Shown here: positions 51,236 through 59,854 of the stretch, piece after piece
Position numbering within the stretch: position 1 is the stretch's first letter
Layout: each line of letters opens with the position of its first letter
From: an uncultured Eubacteriales bacterium
GTDB lineage: Bacteria > Bacillota > Clostridia > Oscillospirales > Oscillospiraceae
Reading direction: 5' to 3'
Length of the DNA stretch: 64,000 bases
NCBI GenBank assembly: GCA_900319275.1
Contig: ONNS01000007.1
Location: forward strand, 24,753 to 88,752
Program-made: the position numbers and the translations under genes
The notes under the pieces: model-generated
Told to the model about the DNA's origin: nothing
Seen by the model: only the letters and a program-made list of their open reading frames with translations
Databases searched by the model: none

Positions 51236-51264
51236 TTGCACTCGAAGAGAGGCTGTGGTAAAAT
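51236..51264 (+). promoter_or_regulatory. ahcY promoter
   Basis: TTGCAC, 17-bp spacer, TAAAAT, 33 bases before the start codon. Confidence 0.65.
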
Positions 51265-51296
51265 GGCAGGGAAAATAGATAACGGAGGCAGCCACC

Positions 51297-52532
51297 ATGA
51301 GCCAGATCAAAGACATTGCCCTCGCCCCTTCGGGCGAACTGAAAATCCGCTGGGTCGAGCGGAATATGCCCGTGCTGCGCGCTCTCGGCGCGGATTTTGC
51401 AAAGACGAAACCCTTTGCGGGTCTGAAAGTAGCCCTCTCGGTGCACCTGGAGGCGAAGACGGCCTATCTCTGCCGCGTGATGGAGATGGGCGGGGCGGAG
51501 ATGTATGTCACGGGTTCAAACCCGCTCTCCACCCAGGACGATGTGGCCGCGGCGCTCGCCGCAGGCGGAATGCAGGTCTTTGCCAGACATGGCTGCACGA
51601 TGGAGGAGTATGAGCAGTGCCTCTGCGAGGTGCTGAAGGTCGGGCCGCAGATCATCATTGACGACGGGGGAGACCTTGTGCACCTGATGCACACGAAGTA
51701 TCCCGAGCACATTGCGGGCGTGATCGGCGGCTGTGAGGAGACCACCACCGGTATCCACCGCCTGCGCGCGATGGCGAAGGCCGGCGAGCTGCGCTTCCCG
51801 ATGGTCATGGTGAACGAGGCCGACTGCAAACATCTCTTTGACAACCGCTACGGCACCGGCCAGTCCGTGTGGGACGGCATCAACCGCACCACCAACCTGA
51901 TCGTGGCCGGCAAGACCGTGGTCGTCTCGGGCTACGGCTGGTGCGGCAAGGGCGTGTCGCTGCGGGCCAAGGGCCTGGGTGCCAAGGTCGTTGTGACCGA
52001 GACCGACCCGGTCCGCGCGCTCGAGGCCGTCATGGACGGCTATGAGGTGATGCCGATGGCCGATGCCGCAAAAATCGGCGATCTCTTTATCACGGTCACG
52101 GGCTGCAGCGGCGTCATCACACGCGAGCATTTTGAGACCATGAAGGACGGCGCGATCCTGACGAATGCCGGTCACTTCGACGTTGAGGTCGACATGGCCG
52201 GACTGCGCGCTATGGCCTGCCGGGAGTATGAGGCCCGCCACAACATCCAGGCCTTCGAGCTGCCAAACGGCAAAACGATTTTCACGATCGCCGAGGGCAG
52301 GCTTGTGAATCTGGCCGCCGGCGACGGCCACCCGGCCGAGATCATGGATATGAGCTTTGCGATCCAGGCGCTCAGCGCTGAATATCTTGCAGCGCACCGC
52401 GGCGAACTGCAGCCTGGCCTGATCGCTGTGCCGCGCGAGCTGGACGAGGCCGTCGCCCGGCGCAAGCTTCGCGCGATGAACGTCAGCATCGATACGCTCA
52501 GCGAGGAGCAGGCCGCGTATCTGGGCGTGTAA
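51297..52532 (+). CDS. ahcY: Adenosylhomocysteinase
   Basis: 411-aa NAD-dependent enzyme that splits S-adenosylhomocysteine into adenosine and homocysteine. Substrate-binding VHLEAKTAYLCRVMEMGGAE, EETTTGIHRL, the NAD segment VVSGYGWCGKGVSLRAKGLG, and NAGHFDVEVDM are all conserved. It is shorter than eukaryotic forms by one insertion, as usual for many anaerobes. GGAGG site. With the riboswitch-controlled metK 2 kb downstream it outlines the SAM cycle. Confidence 0.95.
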   Translation: MSQIKDIALAPSGELKIRWVERNMPVLRALGADFAKTKPFAGLKVALSVHLEAKTAYLCRVMEMGGAEMYVTGSNPLSTQDDVAAALAAGGMQVFARHGCTMEEYEQCLCEVLKVGPQIIIDDGGDLVHLMHTKYPEHIAGVIGGCEETTTGIHRLRAMAKAGELRFPMVMVNEADCKHLFDNRYGTGQSVWDGINRTTNLIVAGKTVVVSGYGWCGKGVSLRAKGLGAKVVVTETDPVRALEAVMDGYEVMPMADAAKIGDLFITVTGCSGVITREHFETMKDGAILTNAGHFDVEVDMAGLRAMACREYEARHNIQAFELPNGKTIFTIAEGRLVNLAAGDGHPAEIMDMSFAIQALSAEYLAAHRGELQPGLIAVPRELDEAVARRKLRAMNVSIDTLSEEQAAYLGV

Positions 52533-52565
52533 ACTCTTTTTCGACTTCGATAGGAGGTGACTCTC

Positions 52566-53990
52566 TTGGAGGATAAGAATGAGGAGCGCGAGGAGCTGGC
52601 GCTTGAGCCCGACTATGACGCAATCCAGGAGCAGCGCAGCGATGAACTGATGGAACTGCTCGATCGGCACGAGGCCAAGGCCCTGCGGGAACGTCTCGAG
52701 GAGATGAACGAGTTCGACGTGGCTGAATTCCTCACCGAGATCGACGACGCCCGCATGCCGCTGGTGTTCCGCCTGCTCTCAAAGGAGACGGCGGCCGAGG
52801 TCTTCGCCAATTTCGAAGCGCCCGAGCAGGAGAAGATCATCAACGCGATCACCGACTCGGAGTTGGCCGGCATTGTCGATGAGCTGTACGTCGACGACGC
52901 TGTCGACATGATGGAAGAGCTGCCCGCCAATGTGGTCAAGCGCGTGATGCGCGCCGCCACGCCCGAGACGAGAAACCTCATCAATCAGTACCTGCAGTAC
53001 CCTGAGGATTCCGCCGGCAGCATCATGACCTCCGAGTTTATCGATCTCAAGAAGTACATGAGCGTCAAGGAGGCCTTTGCGCGCATCCGCCGCATTGGCG
53101 AGGACAAGGAGACCATCTATATCTGCTTTGTCACCTCGGCCACACGCAAGCTTGAGGGTATCGTGACAGTCAAGGATCTGCTGCTGGCCGACTACGATAC
53201 CGAGATCAGCGAGATCATGGATACCAACGTGATCTTTGCCTCGACCACCGAGGACCAGGAGAGCGTCTCCGAGAAGTTCTCGGACTATGACCTGATGGTC
53301 ATGCCGGTCGTCGATAAGGAGATGCGACTGGTCGGCATCGTCACGGTCGACGACGTCATCGACGTCATGGAGCAGGAGACCACCGAGGACATCGAAAAGA
53401 TGGCCGGTATGCTGCCCTCCGATACGCCGTATTCCCGCACGAGCGTCACGGATATCTGGAAAAACCGCATCCCCTGGCTGCTGTTTCTGATGCTCTCCGC
53501 CACCTTCACGAGCATGATCCTGACAAATTTCGAGAGCATGCTCGCGGTCGTCCCGGCCCTGGTGGCCTTTATCCCGATGCTGATGGGCACCGGCGGCAAC
53601 TCGGGCGCCCAGTCCTCCACCGCCGTCATCCGCAGCCTGTCGCTCGGCGATATCGAACCGCGTGACGCCCTGAAGGTCATGTGGAAGGAGTGGCGCGTGG
53701 CGCTGCTGTGCGGCGCGACGCTCTCGCTGGTGAACTTCGGCAAAATGCTGCTGGTCGATGGACTGCTGCTGCACAACGACGGCGTGACCGTCCTGGTCGC
53801 GGCCACGGTCAGCCTCTCGATCCTGTTCATCGTCATGTTTGCCAAGGTTGTCGGCTCGCTGCTGCCGATCTTGGCCGAGAAGCTCGGCGTGGACCCGGCG
53901 GTCATGGCTAACCCCCTGATCTCGACCGTCACCGACGCCGTCAGCCTGCTGATCTATATCTATATCGCCAAGCTGATTCTGCACATATAA
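52566..53990 (+). CDS. mgtE: Magnesium transporter MgtE
   Basis: 474-aa Mg2+ channel. MgtE N domain at about residues 25-125 (acidic helices), a CBS pair at about 130-255 (PEDSAGSIMTSEFIDL, TTEDQESVSEKFSDYDLMVMPV), then five transmembrane helices from about 285 with GTGGNSGAQSSTAVIR, the typical pore region. The start is taken as TTG at 52566, which lies 8 bases after AGGAGG; the in-frame GTG at 52557 overlaps that site. No Mg-sensing riboswitch fits in the 33-base gap to ahcY; the CBS domain itself gates the channel by Mg2+. Confidence 0.93.
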   Translation: MEDKNEEREELALEPDYDAIQEQRSDELMELLDRHEAKALRERLEEMNEFDVAEFLTEIDDARMPLVFRLLSKETAAEVFANFEAPEQEKIINAITDSELAGIVDELYVDDAVDMMEELPANVVKRVMRAATPETRNLINQYLQYPEDSAGSIMTSEFIDLKKYMSVKEAFARIRRIGEDKETIYICFVTSATRKLEGIVTVKDLLLADYDTEISEIMDTNVIFASTTEDQESVSEKFSDYDLMVMPVVDKEMRLVGIVTVDDVIDVMEQETTEDIEKMAGMLPSDTPYSRTSVTDIWKNRIPWLLFLMLSATFTSMILTNFESMLAVVPALVAFIPMLMGTGGNSGAQSSTAVIRSLSLGDIEPRDALKVMWKEWRVALLCGATLSLVNFGKMLLVDGLLLHNDGVTVLVAATVSLSILFIVMFAKVVGSLLPILAEKLGVDPAVMANPLISTVTDAVSLLIYIYIAKLILHI

Positions 53991-54202
53991 ACGGCATTTG
54001 AAGAATGTGGGTCAGGGCATGCCTTCCCCTCGAGGGGCAAGACGGATGAGGTGGTCGCGGTATCAGAAAATACTTGCCATGGGGATTCGCCCGGGCAGAG
54101 TGCAGCGTACAAACCATTTGCTGCCGGGCGCTTCATGAAGCGCCCCTACGATTGTGAACTTCGAATCGATTCATTCGGATTGAGTCTTTAGTAAAAATTT
54201 GC
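53991..54202. repeat. Intergenic repeat fragments before the metK promoter
   Basis: Contains a half REP-like unit CCTTCCCCTCGAGGGGCAAG followed by GATGAGGTGGTCGCGG (54018-54053) and a hairpin GGGCGCTTCATGAAGCGCCC (54126-54145). No gene is seen. Confidence 0.5.
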
Positions 54203-54230
54203 TTGACAGCGTCGAATCCCGTGCTATAAT
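54203..54230 (+). promoter_or_regulatory. metK promoter
   Basis: TTGACA, 16-bp spacer, TATAAT, directly upstream of the riboswitch. Confidence 0.8.
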
Positions 54231-54246
54231 ACAGAATACAATTGAA

Positions 54247-54382
54247 CACCTTATCAAGAGCGGTGGAGGGAACGGCCCTGTGAAGCCCGGCAACCTGTGG
54301 GAGACCATAAGGTGCCAAATCCGGCGGGAAACGAAAGATAAGACGAACAAGTCCTTTTAGCGCCTGCCGGTCGGCAGGCGCT
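54247..54382 (+). promoter_or_regulatory. SAM-I (S-box) riboswitch with terminator
   Basis: The aptamer starts CTTATCAAGAGCGGTGGAGG and continues with GGCCCTGTGAAGCCCGGCAACC and closes with GATAAG at 54337-54342, forming P1 with CTTATC. These are the signature segments of the SAM-I family. The expression platform ends with the strong terminator AGCGCCTGCCG/CGGCAGGCGCT plus TTTCTTTT (54359-54392). It should stop metK transcription when SAM is abundant. Confidence 0.95.
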
Positions 54383-54432
54383 GTTTCTTTTCCGCGTCTG
54401 ATAATGGCGGAGAACAAAAAAGGAGATATCAA

Positions 54433-55614
54433 ATGGCACACACTTTCTTTACATCCGAATCCGTTACCGAAGGGCATCCCGATAAGATCTGCGATCAGAT
54501 CTCGGATGCGATCCTCGACGCGATCCTCGCGCAGGACCCGAACGGCCGCGTGGCCTGCGAGACCACGGTCTCGACCGGCCTTGTCCATATCATGGGTGAG
54601 ATCAGTACCCACTGCTATGTCGACATTCCGAAGATCACGCGCGAGGTCATCCGGGACATCGGCTATGACCGCGCCAAGTACGGCTTTGACTGCGACACCT
54701 GCGGCATCATCACGAACATCGACGAGCAGTCCGGTGATATCGCGATGGGCGTGGACAGAGCGCTCGAGAACAAAAACGGCGAGGATGCCGAGCTCCAGAA
54801 CGGCGCCGGGGACCAGGGCATGATGTTCGGCTACGCCTGCGACGAGACACCCGAGCTGATGCCGCTGGCCATCTCGATCTCCCACAAGCTTGCCAAGCGC
54901 CTCACCGAGGTGCGCAAGCAGGGCCTGGTCAGCTATCTGCGCCCCGACGGCAAGACCCAGGTGACGGTCGAGTACGACGAGCAGAAGCGCCCCGTGCGCA
55001 TCGATGCGATCGTCATCTCGACCCAGCACGCGCCCGAGGCGACACTCGAGCAGATCCGCCGCGACATGCTGGAGCTGGTCGTGAAGCCGACGGTCCCTGC
55101 CGAGCTCCTCGACGAGCGCACCCGCTACTTCATCAACCCGACCGGCCGCTTCGTCATCGGCGGCCCGCAGGGCGACTCCGGCCTGACCGGCCGTAAGATC
55201 ATTGTCGACACCTACGGCGGCTCCGCGCCGCACGGCGGTGGCGCCTTCTCCGGCAAGGACCCGACCAAGGTCGACCGCTCGGCGGCCTATGCCGCGCGCT
55301 GGGTTGCCAAGAACGTTGTGGCCGCGGGCCTTGCGAAGCGCTGCCAGGTGGAGCTCGCCTACGCCATCGGCGTGGCAAAGCCCATCTCCGTCCTGGTTGA
55401 GACCTTCGGCACCGGCACGGTCAGCGACGAAAAGATCTCCGAGGCCGTGCAGCAGGTCTTTGATTTGCGCCCGACAGCCATCATCCGCGAGCTCGACCTG
55501 CGCCGCCCGATCTATCGCCAGCTGGCCGCCTACGGCCACATGGGCCGCGAAGAGCTCGGCGTGCGCTGGGAGCAGACCGACCGCGTCGAGGCCCTGCGCG
55601 CCGCGCTGCACTGA
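54433..55614 (+). CDS. metK: S-adenosylmethionine synthetase
   Basis: 393-aa enzyme that makes SAM from methionine and ATP. Motifs [13 protein letters not shown], the hexapeptide-like [12 protein letters not shown], and [19 protein letters not shown] are complete. AAAGGAG site 9 bases upstream. It is under the SAM-I riboswitch. The stop TGA shares one base with the next ATG, so DUF1643 and probably the NUDIX gene are in the same transcript. Confidence 0.98.
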   Translation: MAHTFFTSESVTEGHPDKICDQISDAILDAILAQDPNGRVACETTVSTGLVHIMGEISTHCYVDIPKITREVIRDIGYDRAKYGFDCDTCGIITNIDEQSGDIAMGVDRALENKNGEDAELQNGAGDQGMMFGYACDETPELMPLAISISHKLAKRLTEVRKQGLVSYLRPDGKTQVTVEYDEQKRPVRIDAIVISTQHAPEATLEQIRRDMLELVVKPTVPAELLDERTRYFINPTGRFVIGGPQGDSGLTGRKIIVDTYGGSAPHGGGAFSGKDPTKVDRSAAYAARWVAKNVVAAGLAKRCQVELAYAIGVAKPISVLVETFGTGTVSDEKISEAVQQVFDLRPTAIIRELDLRRPIYRQLAAYGHMGREELGVRWEQTDRVEALRAALH

Positions 55615-56234
55615 TGCATATTCCAAGCTGCGAAAGCCAGAGCGTCGAGCTGCTGGACTTTGACGAGGCCCTGCGTCTCTCCGGCCGGGGCGACAGTTAC
55701 GACCGCGACGTCTGGCTGTATGTGCCGGACTTTTACACCGAGTATCGATACATCCTCGGCACGAGAGGGGAAAATCCGCTGATCTGCATCGGCATCAACC
55801 CCTCGACAGCCGAGCCCGGAGCACTGGACAACACGCTCAAATCGGTCGCGCGCATCGCCGCGGGCAACGGCTTTGACAGCTGGATCATGTTCAACGTCTA
55901 TGCCCAGCGTGCCACGCGGCCCGACGATATGGACCGCAGCTGCAATGCGCGCCTCCACCGTGAGAATATGCGCGCCTTCGAGTACGTCCTCTCCCAGGTG
56001 GGGGAGGGCGTGCGTCCGGCCGTATGGGCCGCCTGGGGCGCCATCATCGAAAAGCGGCCGTATCTGCCCGACTGTGTGCGCGATATGGTGGAGATCGGGG
56101 AGCGCCACGGCGCCGACTGGCTCTGTGCCGGAGCCGTTTCAAAAAAAGGACACCCGCATCATCCGCTGTATCTGCGAAAGGACGAGCAGGTGCGGCCCTT
56201 TGACGTGACGGCCTATCTGAATACAATGAGTTGA
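55614..56234 (+). CDS. DUF1643 domain protein
   Basis: 206-aa protein. The segment PLICIGINPSTAEPGALDNT, followed by MFNVYAQRATRP and WAAWGAII, is the DUF1643 pattern. The family has no established activity; the conserved Asn-Pro-Ser and Trp-Gly residues suggest a nucleotide-related fold like uracil-DNA glycosylase, which is inference. It overlaps metK by one base and so may also be under SAM control. Confidence 0.85.
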   Translation: MHIPSCESQSVELLDFDEALRLSGRGDSYDRDVWLYVPDFYTEYRYILGTRGENPLICIGINPSTAEPGALDNTLKSVARIAAGNGFDSWIMFNVYAQRATRPDDMDRSCNARLHRENMRAFEYVLSQVGEGVRPAVWAAWGAIIEKRPYLPDCVRDMVEIGERHGADWLCAGAVSKKGHPHHPLYLRKDEQVRPFDVTAYLNTMS

Positions 56235-56240
56235 CATAAT

Positions 56241-56804
56241 ATGAGTTTACATAATGATATCCTGGCCTATGAGCCCTTTAACGAACAGGAGGCGCGCGAC
56301 AAATCGCTGATCCTGGACTTTCTGGAGAAAAACGAGGATGCCTTCCTGCGCACCAACCGTGTTGCGCATATGACGGCCTCGGCCTGGGTCGTGAATCCAA
56401 AGCGTGACCGCGTGCTGATGGTGTATCATAAGATCTACGATTCCTGGTCCTGGACCGGTGGCCATGCCGACGGCGAGGAGGATCTGCTCGCTGTAGCGCT
56501 GCGCGAGGTGCGTGAGGAGACCGGTGTGCGGCACGTGTGCGCTGTAAGTCCTGATATCTTTTCCCTCGAGGTGCTGACGGTCGACGGTCACGAAAAGCAT
56601 GGAGAATACGTTTCGAGCCACCTGCATCTGAATGTGACCTATCTGCTCGAGGCCGACGACAGCGACGAGCTGCACATCGCGGAGGAAGAGAATACCGGCG
56701 TGCGCTGGTTTACGCTCGATGGGGCCTTGAAGGCTTCCAGCGAGCCGTGGTTCATCAAGCGGATCTACGGCAAGCTGAATGAAAAACTAAGCTTGGCGCC
56801 TTGA
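56241..56804 (+). CDS. NUDIX hydrolase
   Basis: 187-aa NUDIX protein. The Nudix box runs from GHADGEEDLL to REVREETGV and fits G-x5-E-x7-REVREETG. An N-terminal extension of about 50 residues precedes the domain. Substrate unknown, probably a nucleoside diphosphate derivative. It starts 6 bases after the DUF1643 stop and is the last gene of the metK transcript, followed by a long hairpin. Confidence 0.92.
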   Translation: MSLHNDILAYEPFNEQEARDKSLILDFLEKNEDAFLRTNRVAHMTASAWVVNPKRDRVLMVYHKIYDSWSWTGGHADGEEDLLAVALREVREETGVRHVCAVSPDIFSLEVLTVDGHEKHGEYVSSHLHLNVTYLLEADDSDELHIAEEENTGVRWFTLDGALKASSEPWFIKRIYGKLNEKLSLAP

Positions 56805-56824
56805 CGGCGACTTTTCCACAGAAA

Positions 56825-56871
56825 AAAGTACACCCCCATGAGAAACTGTGCTTCTCATGGGGGTGTACTTT
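56825..56871. terminator. Bidirectional terminator
   Basis: 20-bp perfect stem starting AAAGTACACCCCCATGAGAA with loop ACTGTGC, between the NUDIX gene and the converging NlpC/P60 gene; A-run and T-run on either side. Confidence 0.9.
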
Positions 56872-56883
56872 CTATGTAGCAGA

Positions 56884-59307
56884 TTACGAGACGCCGACAA
56901 TGCGGCGGGCCGTAAAGCCGCGGTTCTCGTAGTAGCCGGACAGCTCGGAGACGATAACGCCGGTCGTGGACGAGGACGCATGGACAAACTGGTTGTTGCC
57001 GATATAGATGCCGATGTGGCCGACGTAGCTGCCGCCGCTGTAGAAGCCAAGCAGATCACCGGGCTGCAGCTCGGCGCGGCTGACGGCGATGCCGCAGGTC
57101 GCCTGGTCATTGGCGACGCGGGGGAGAGAGTAGTTGAAATGGCTGTATACGTACTGCACGAGACCCGAGCAGTCAAAGCCGGTGGCGGGCGACGTGCCGG
57201 CCCATACATAGCGGTAGCCGACAAACTGCAGGGCATACTGCGCGATCTGGTTGCCCAGTTCAGAACTGTTGCCCGAGACCGTGATCGTTCCGCTGCGCAC
57301 ATAGCTGGAGTAGACATAGCCGATTACGCCGTCGATGGAGCAGGCGGTCCACCCGTTGCTCTGTCCGAGAACAGACACGCTCTTGCCGCTGTTATAGGTG
57401 CCGAGGATCTGCGAATCCGTGGACGGACCGGAGCGGAAGTTGACGCTGGTGCCGGTGATGTAACCGGCGCTGCTGTCGGTGGCCGCGGGGGTAACTGTCG
57501 GCGTCGGTGTCGGCGTCGGCTGGGCCGATGTGGGCGTGGTCTCGGTCACATACTGCGAGAAGACATAGCCGCTTATTCCGTCGATGGTGCAGGCGGTCCA
57601 GTCGCCGCTGCGGCCGGTGATCGTCAGCGTCTTGCCGGTGCTGTAGGTGCCAAGGATCGTGTTGGAGGAAGACGGGCCGGAGCGATGATGCACGTAGTCG
57701 GCATTGATGATGCCGGTGCGTTCGACGGCGGTGGGAGCCTCGGTCGGCGTCGCGCTCTGCGCGGTGCTGCGCGTCACATAGCTCGAGTAGACATAGCCGG
57801 AGACGCCGTTGACCGTGCAGGCCGTCCAGCTGCCGCTGGTGCCGGTGACCGTCACGACGGTACCCTTGTCAAAGCAGCCGCGGATCGCAGAGTAGGTCGA
57901 GGCGCTCTCGCGGAAGTTGACGCCGTTGGCATTGATAATGCCGGAACTGCTGTCCAGCTGCGATCCGCCAGCCGGTGCGGCCGTGGCGGCCGGCGCCGCC
58001 GTCGGGGCGGGCGTGACCACAGGGGCGTTGTCCAGCGTGACGTATTCGCTGTGGACGTAGCCGGGATAGCCATTGATCAGTACATAGGTCCATCCGTCAG
58101 ATTCGGACTGGACGATGATGCGCGTCCCTTTGTCAAAAGAGCCGCGGACGTCAGAGCGATTGGTCGGACGGCTCCACAGATAGACGTAATCGTCGTTGAG
58201 CGTGGCGTTGGTGCCGTCGGGTGCAGGGGTGACGACCGGTGCGGGAGTGGGCTCCGGCGTGGGGACAGGGGTAGGAGCCGGGGTCGCTGCAGGGGCACCG
58301 GTGACGTAGGAACTGTAGACATAACCGGAGACACCATTGATAACAACCGGGGTCCAGCCGTTCACGGCTGCGCCGGCGGTGACGGGGGTGCCTCTGTTAA
58401 ACGAGCCTAGGATGCTGTAATTGCTGCCGGGGCCGGAGCGCAGGTTGACACCGTCGGCATTGATCGTAGCGCCGCTGCCGCCGGCAACGACTGTCGGGAC
58501 GGTGGGGGTGACGACAGGGGCCGCGGTGGCCGCCGGTACAACCGCCGCATTGCGGGTAATGTAGCGGCTGAACATATAACCCTCGTGTCCGTTGATGGAT
58601 ACACGGCTCCAGCCGTTGGCCTCGGATAAGACCGTAACAGAAGTGCCGCGGTCAAAGGCGCCAAGGATCTCATAGCCGCTCGACGGGCCGGAACGGAGGT
58701 TGACGCCGTCGGCATTGATCGTGGCTTCACCGCTGCCCGACACGGGCGCGGCCGTGACGACCGGGACGACGACCGGCGCCGCCGTGACGGCGGGGATGAC
58801 GGTGTTGCCGCTGCGGGAGACAAAATTGCTCGACACATAACCGGTTACGCCATTGACACTGATGTTGGTCCAGCCGTTGACCTCAGATAATACAGTGACA
58901 GCCGTCCCGTTGTTCAGTACGCCCTGGATGGCCGCACTGGCAGAGGGGCCGGTGCGGAAATTGACGTAGCTTCCGTTGATCGTACCTGTCTGCGAGGCGG
59001 ATGAGGGCACCGTGGAGACGGTGGATGCTGCCGGCGTGGAGGCGGATACATAACCCGCGCTGACAAAGCCGGCGCGGCCGTTGAAGGTGACAGCTGTCCA
59101 GGACGGGTTGGAGCGGTCGTTGATCGTAACGACTGCCCCGCGCGGCATACAGGCTATGATATCATAGGTGTAGCCGGGGCCGGAGCGCAGATTGACGTCG
59201 CTGCCGGTGATTGTCCCCTCGTCGGCATAGGCCGCAGCGGTGCACAGCGAGCAGACCAACAGCAGTATGCATGCTGTCAGCAGCACACGAAGAAGAGATT
59301 TGCGCAT
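56884..59307 (-). CDS. NlpC/P60 peptidoglycan hydrolase with eight SH3 repeats
   Basis: 807-aa secreted protein. Signal peptide of about 28 residues ending near AAAYA. Eight bacterial SH3 (SH3b) repeats follow from about residue 32 to 670, each of the form xxVNLRSGP...GYVxSxYV, separated by Pro/Thr/Ala-rich linkers. Repeat 5 is divergent (LWSRPTNRSD). The C-terminal NlpC/P60 domain has the catalytic Cys in FDCSGLVQYVY, His in VGHIGIYIG and the third polar residue in FVHASSS. It is expected to cut between D-Glu and the diamino acid in stem peptides. The many repeats should give tight wall binding. Confidence 0.93.
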   Translation of the reverse strand: MRKSLLRVLLTACILLLVCSLCTAAAYADEGTITGSDVNLRSGPGYTYDIIACMPRGAVVTINDRSNPSWTAVTFNGRAGFVSAGYVSASTPAASTVSTVPSSASQTGTINGSYVNFRTGPSASAAIQGVLNNGTAVTVLSEVNGWTNISVNGVTGYVSSNFVSRSGNTVIPAVTAAPVVVPVVTAAPVSGSGEATINADGVNLRSGPSSGYEILGAFDRGTSVTVLSEANGWSRVSINGHEGYMFSRYITRNAAVVPAATAAPVVTPTVPTVVAGGSGATINADGVNLRSGPGSNYSILGSFNRGTPVTAGAAVNGWTPVVINGVSGYVYSSYVTGAPAATPAPTPVPTPEPTPAPVVTPAPDGTNATLNDDYVYLWSRPTNRSDVRGSFDKGTRIIVQSESDGWTYVLINGYPGYVHSEYVTLDNAPVVTPAPTAAPAATAAPAGGSQLDSSSGIINANGVNFRESASTYSAIRGCFDKGTVVTVTGTSGSWTACTVNGVSGYVYSSYVTRSTAQSATPTEAPTAVERTGIINADYVHHRSGPSSSNTILGTYSTGKTLTITGRSGDWTACTIDGISGYVFSQYVTETTPTSAQPTPTPTPTVTPAATDSSAGYITGTSVNFRSGPSTDSQILGTYNSGKSVSVLGQSNGWTACSIDGVIGYVYSSYVRSGTITVSGNSSELGNQIAQYALQFVGYRYVWAGTSPATGFDCSGLVQYVYSHFNYSLPRVANDQATCGIAVSRAELQPGDLLGFYSGGSYVGHIGIYIGNNQFVHASSSTTGVIVSELSGYYENRGFTARRIVGVS

Positions 59308-59397
59308 AATGACTACAGATCCTTTGTTTCGATACTCTGCGGATGGAAAACCGGCAAGGTTTAAAACGCCTTGCCTTAAACAAAGAAAACCCGCAGG

Positions 59398-59679
59398 TTA
59401 TCTGGAGGCCAGTGCGCGTTCAAGCCACACTGCGGCAACATCCATCGCGCTGTAGAGACTGTTCTTCTCTATCTTCTTGACGATGCGGTCCCGGGTTTTG
59501 ATCTCCGAGTCTGTCAGCTGCAGCTGTACGGATACCTTGTTTGCCACGTCCAGATCCTTGACCTTCTCGGTCGAGAGGATCTGCATCATGATGATGTATT
59601 TGTCCGCAAAACTGCCGTAGTAGATGATGTTGTCCTTCCGTTGGAGAGGATGTCCCTTATACTCCAATGTTTTTGCCAA
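59398..59679 (-). CDS. Conserved small protein of unknown function
   Basis: 93-aa protein starting from a TTG at 59679 (MAKTLEYKGHPLQRKDNIIY); GGAGG lies 8 bases before it. An upstream in-frame ATG has no ribosome site and would add an implausible leader. The sequence YYGSFADKYIIMMQILSTEK and then a charged helical C-terminus ending AAVWLERALASR looks like a compact cytosolic protein. I recall similar short proteins in other Firmicutes but know no function. Between the NlpC/P60 and PBP genes on the same strand. Confidence 0.7.
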   Translation of the reverse strand: MAKTLEYKGHPLQRKDNIIYYGSFADKYIIMMQILSTEKVKDLDVANKVSVQLQLTDSEIKTRDRIVKKIEKNSLYSAMDVAAVWLERALASR

Positions 59680-59854
59680 TGGTAGCACCTCCAGTAATGT
59701 AATCAAAATGTAACACAATGAATTTGGTTTGTCAAGAGTTGTTTTCTGCCAAAGCCCACCGGGCCGGCTTTTTTCGGCCCGGTGGGTCGGATTTCCTCCA
59801 CTTGGGCGCCAATTTCAGCGCCTTGGGGCTGCGCAGCAGCACATGTTACAGCGT

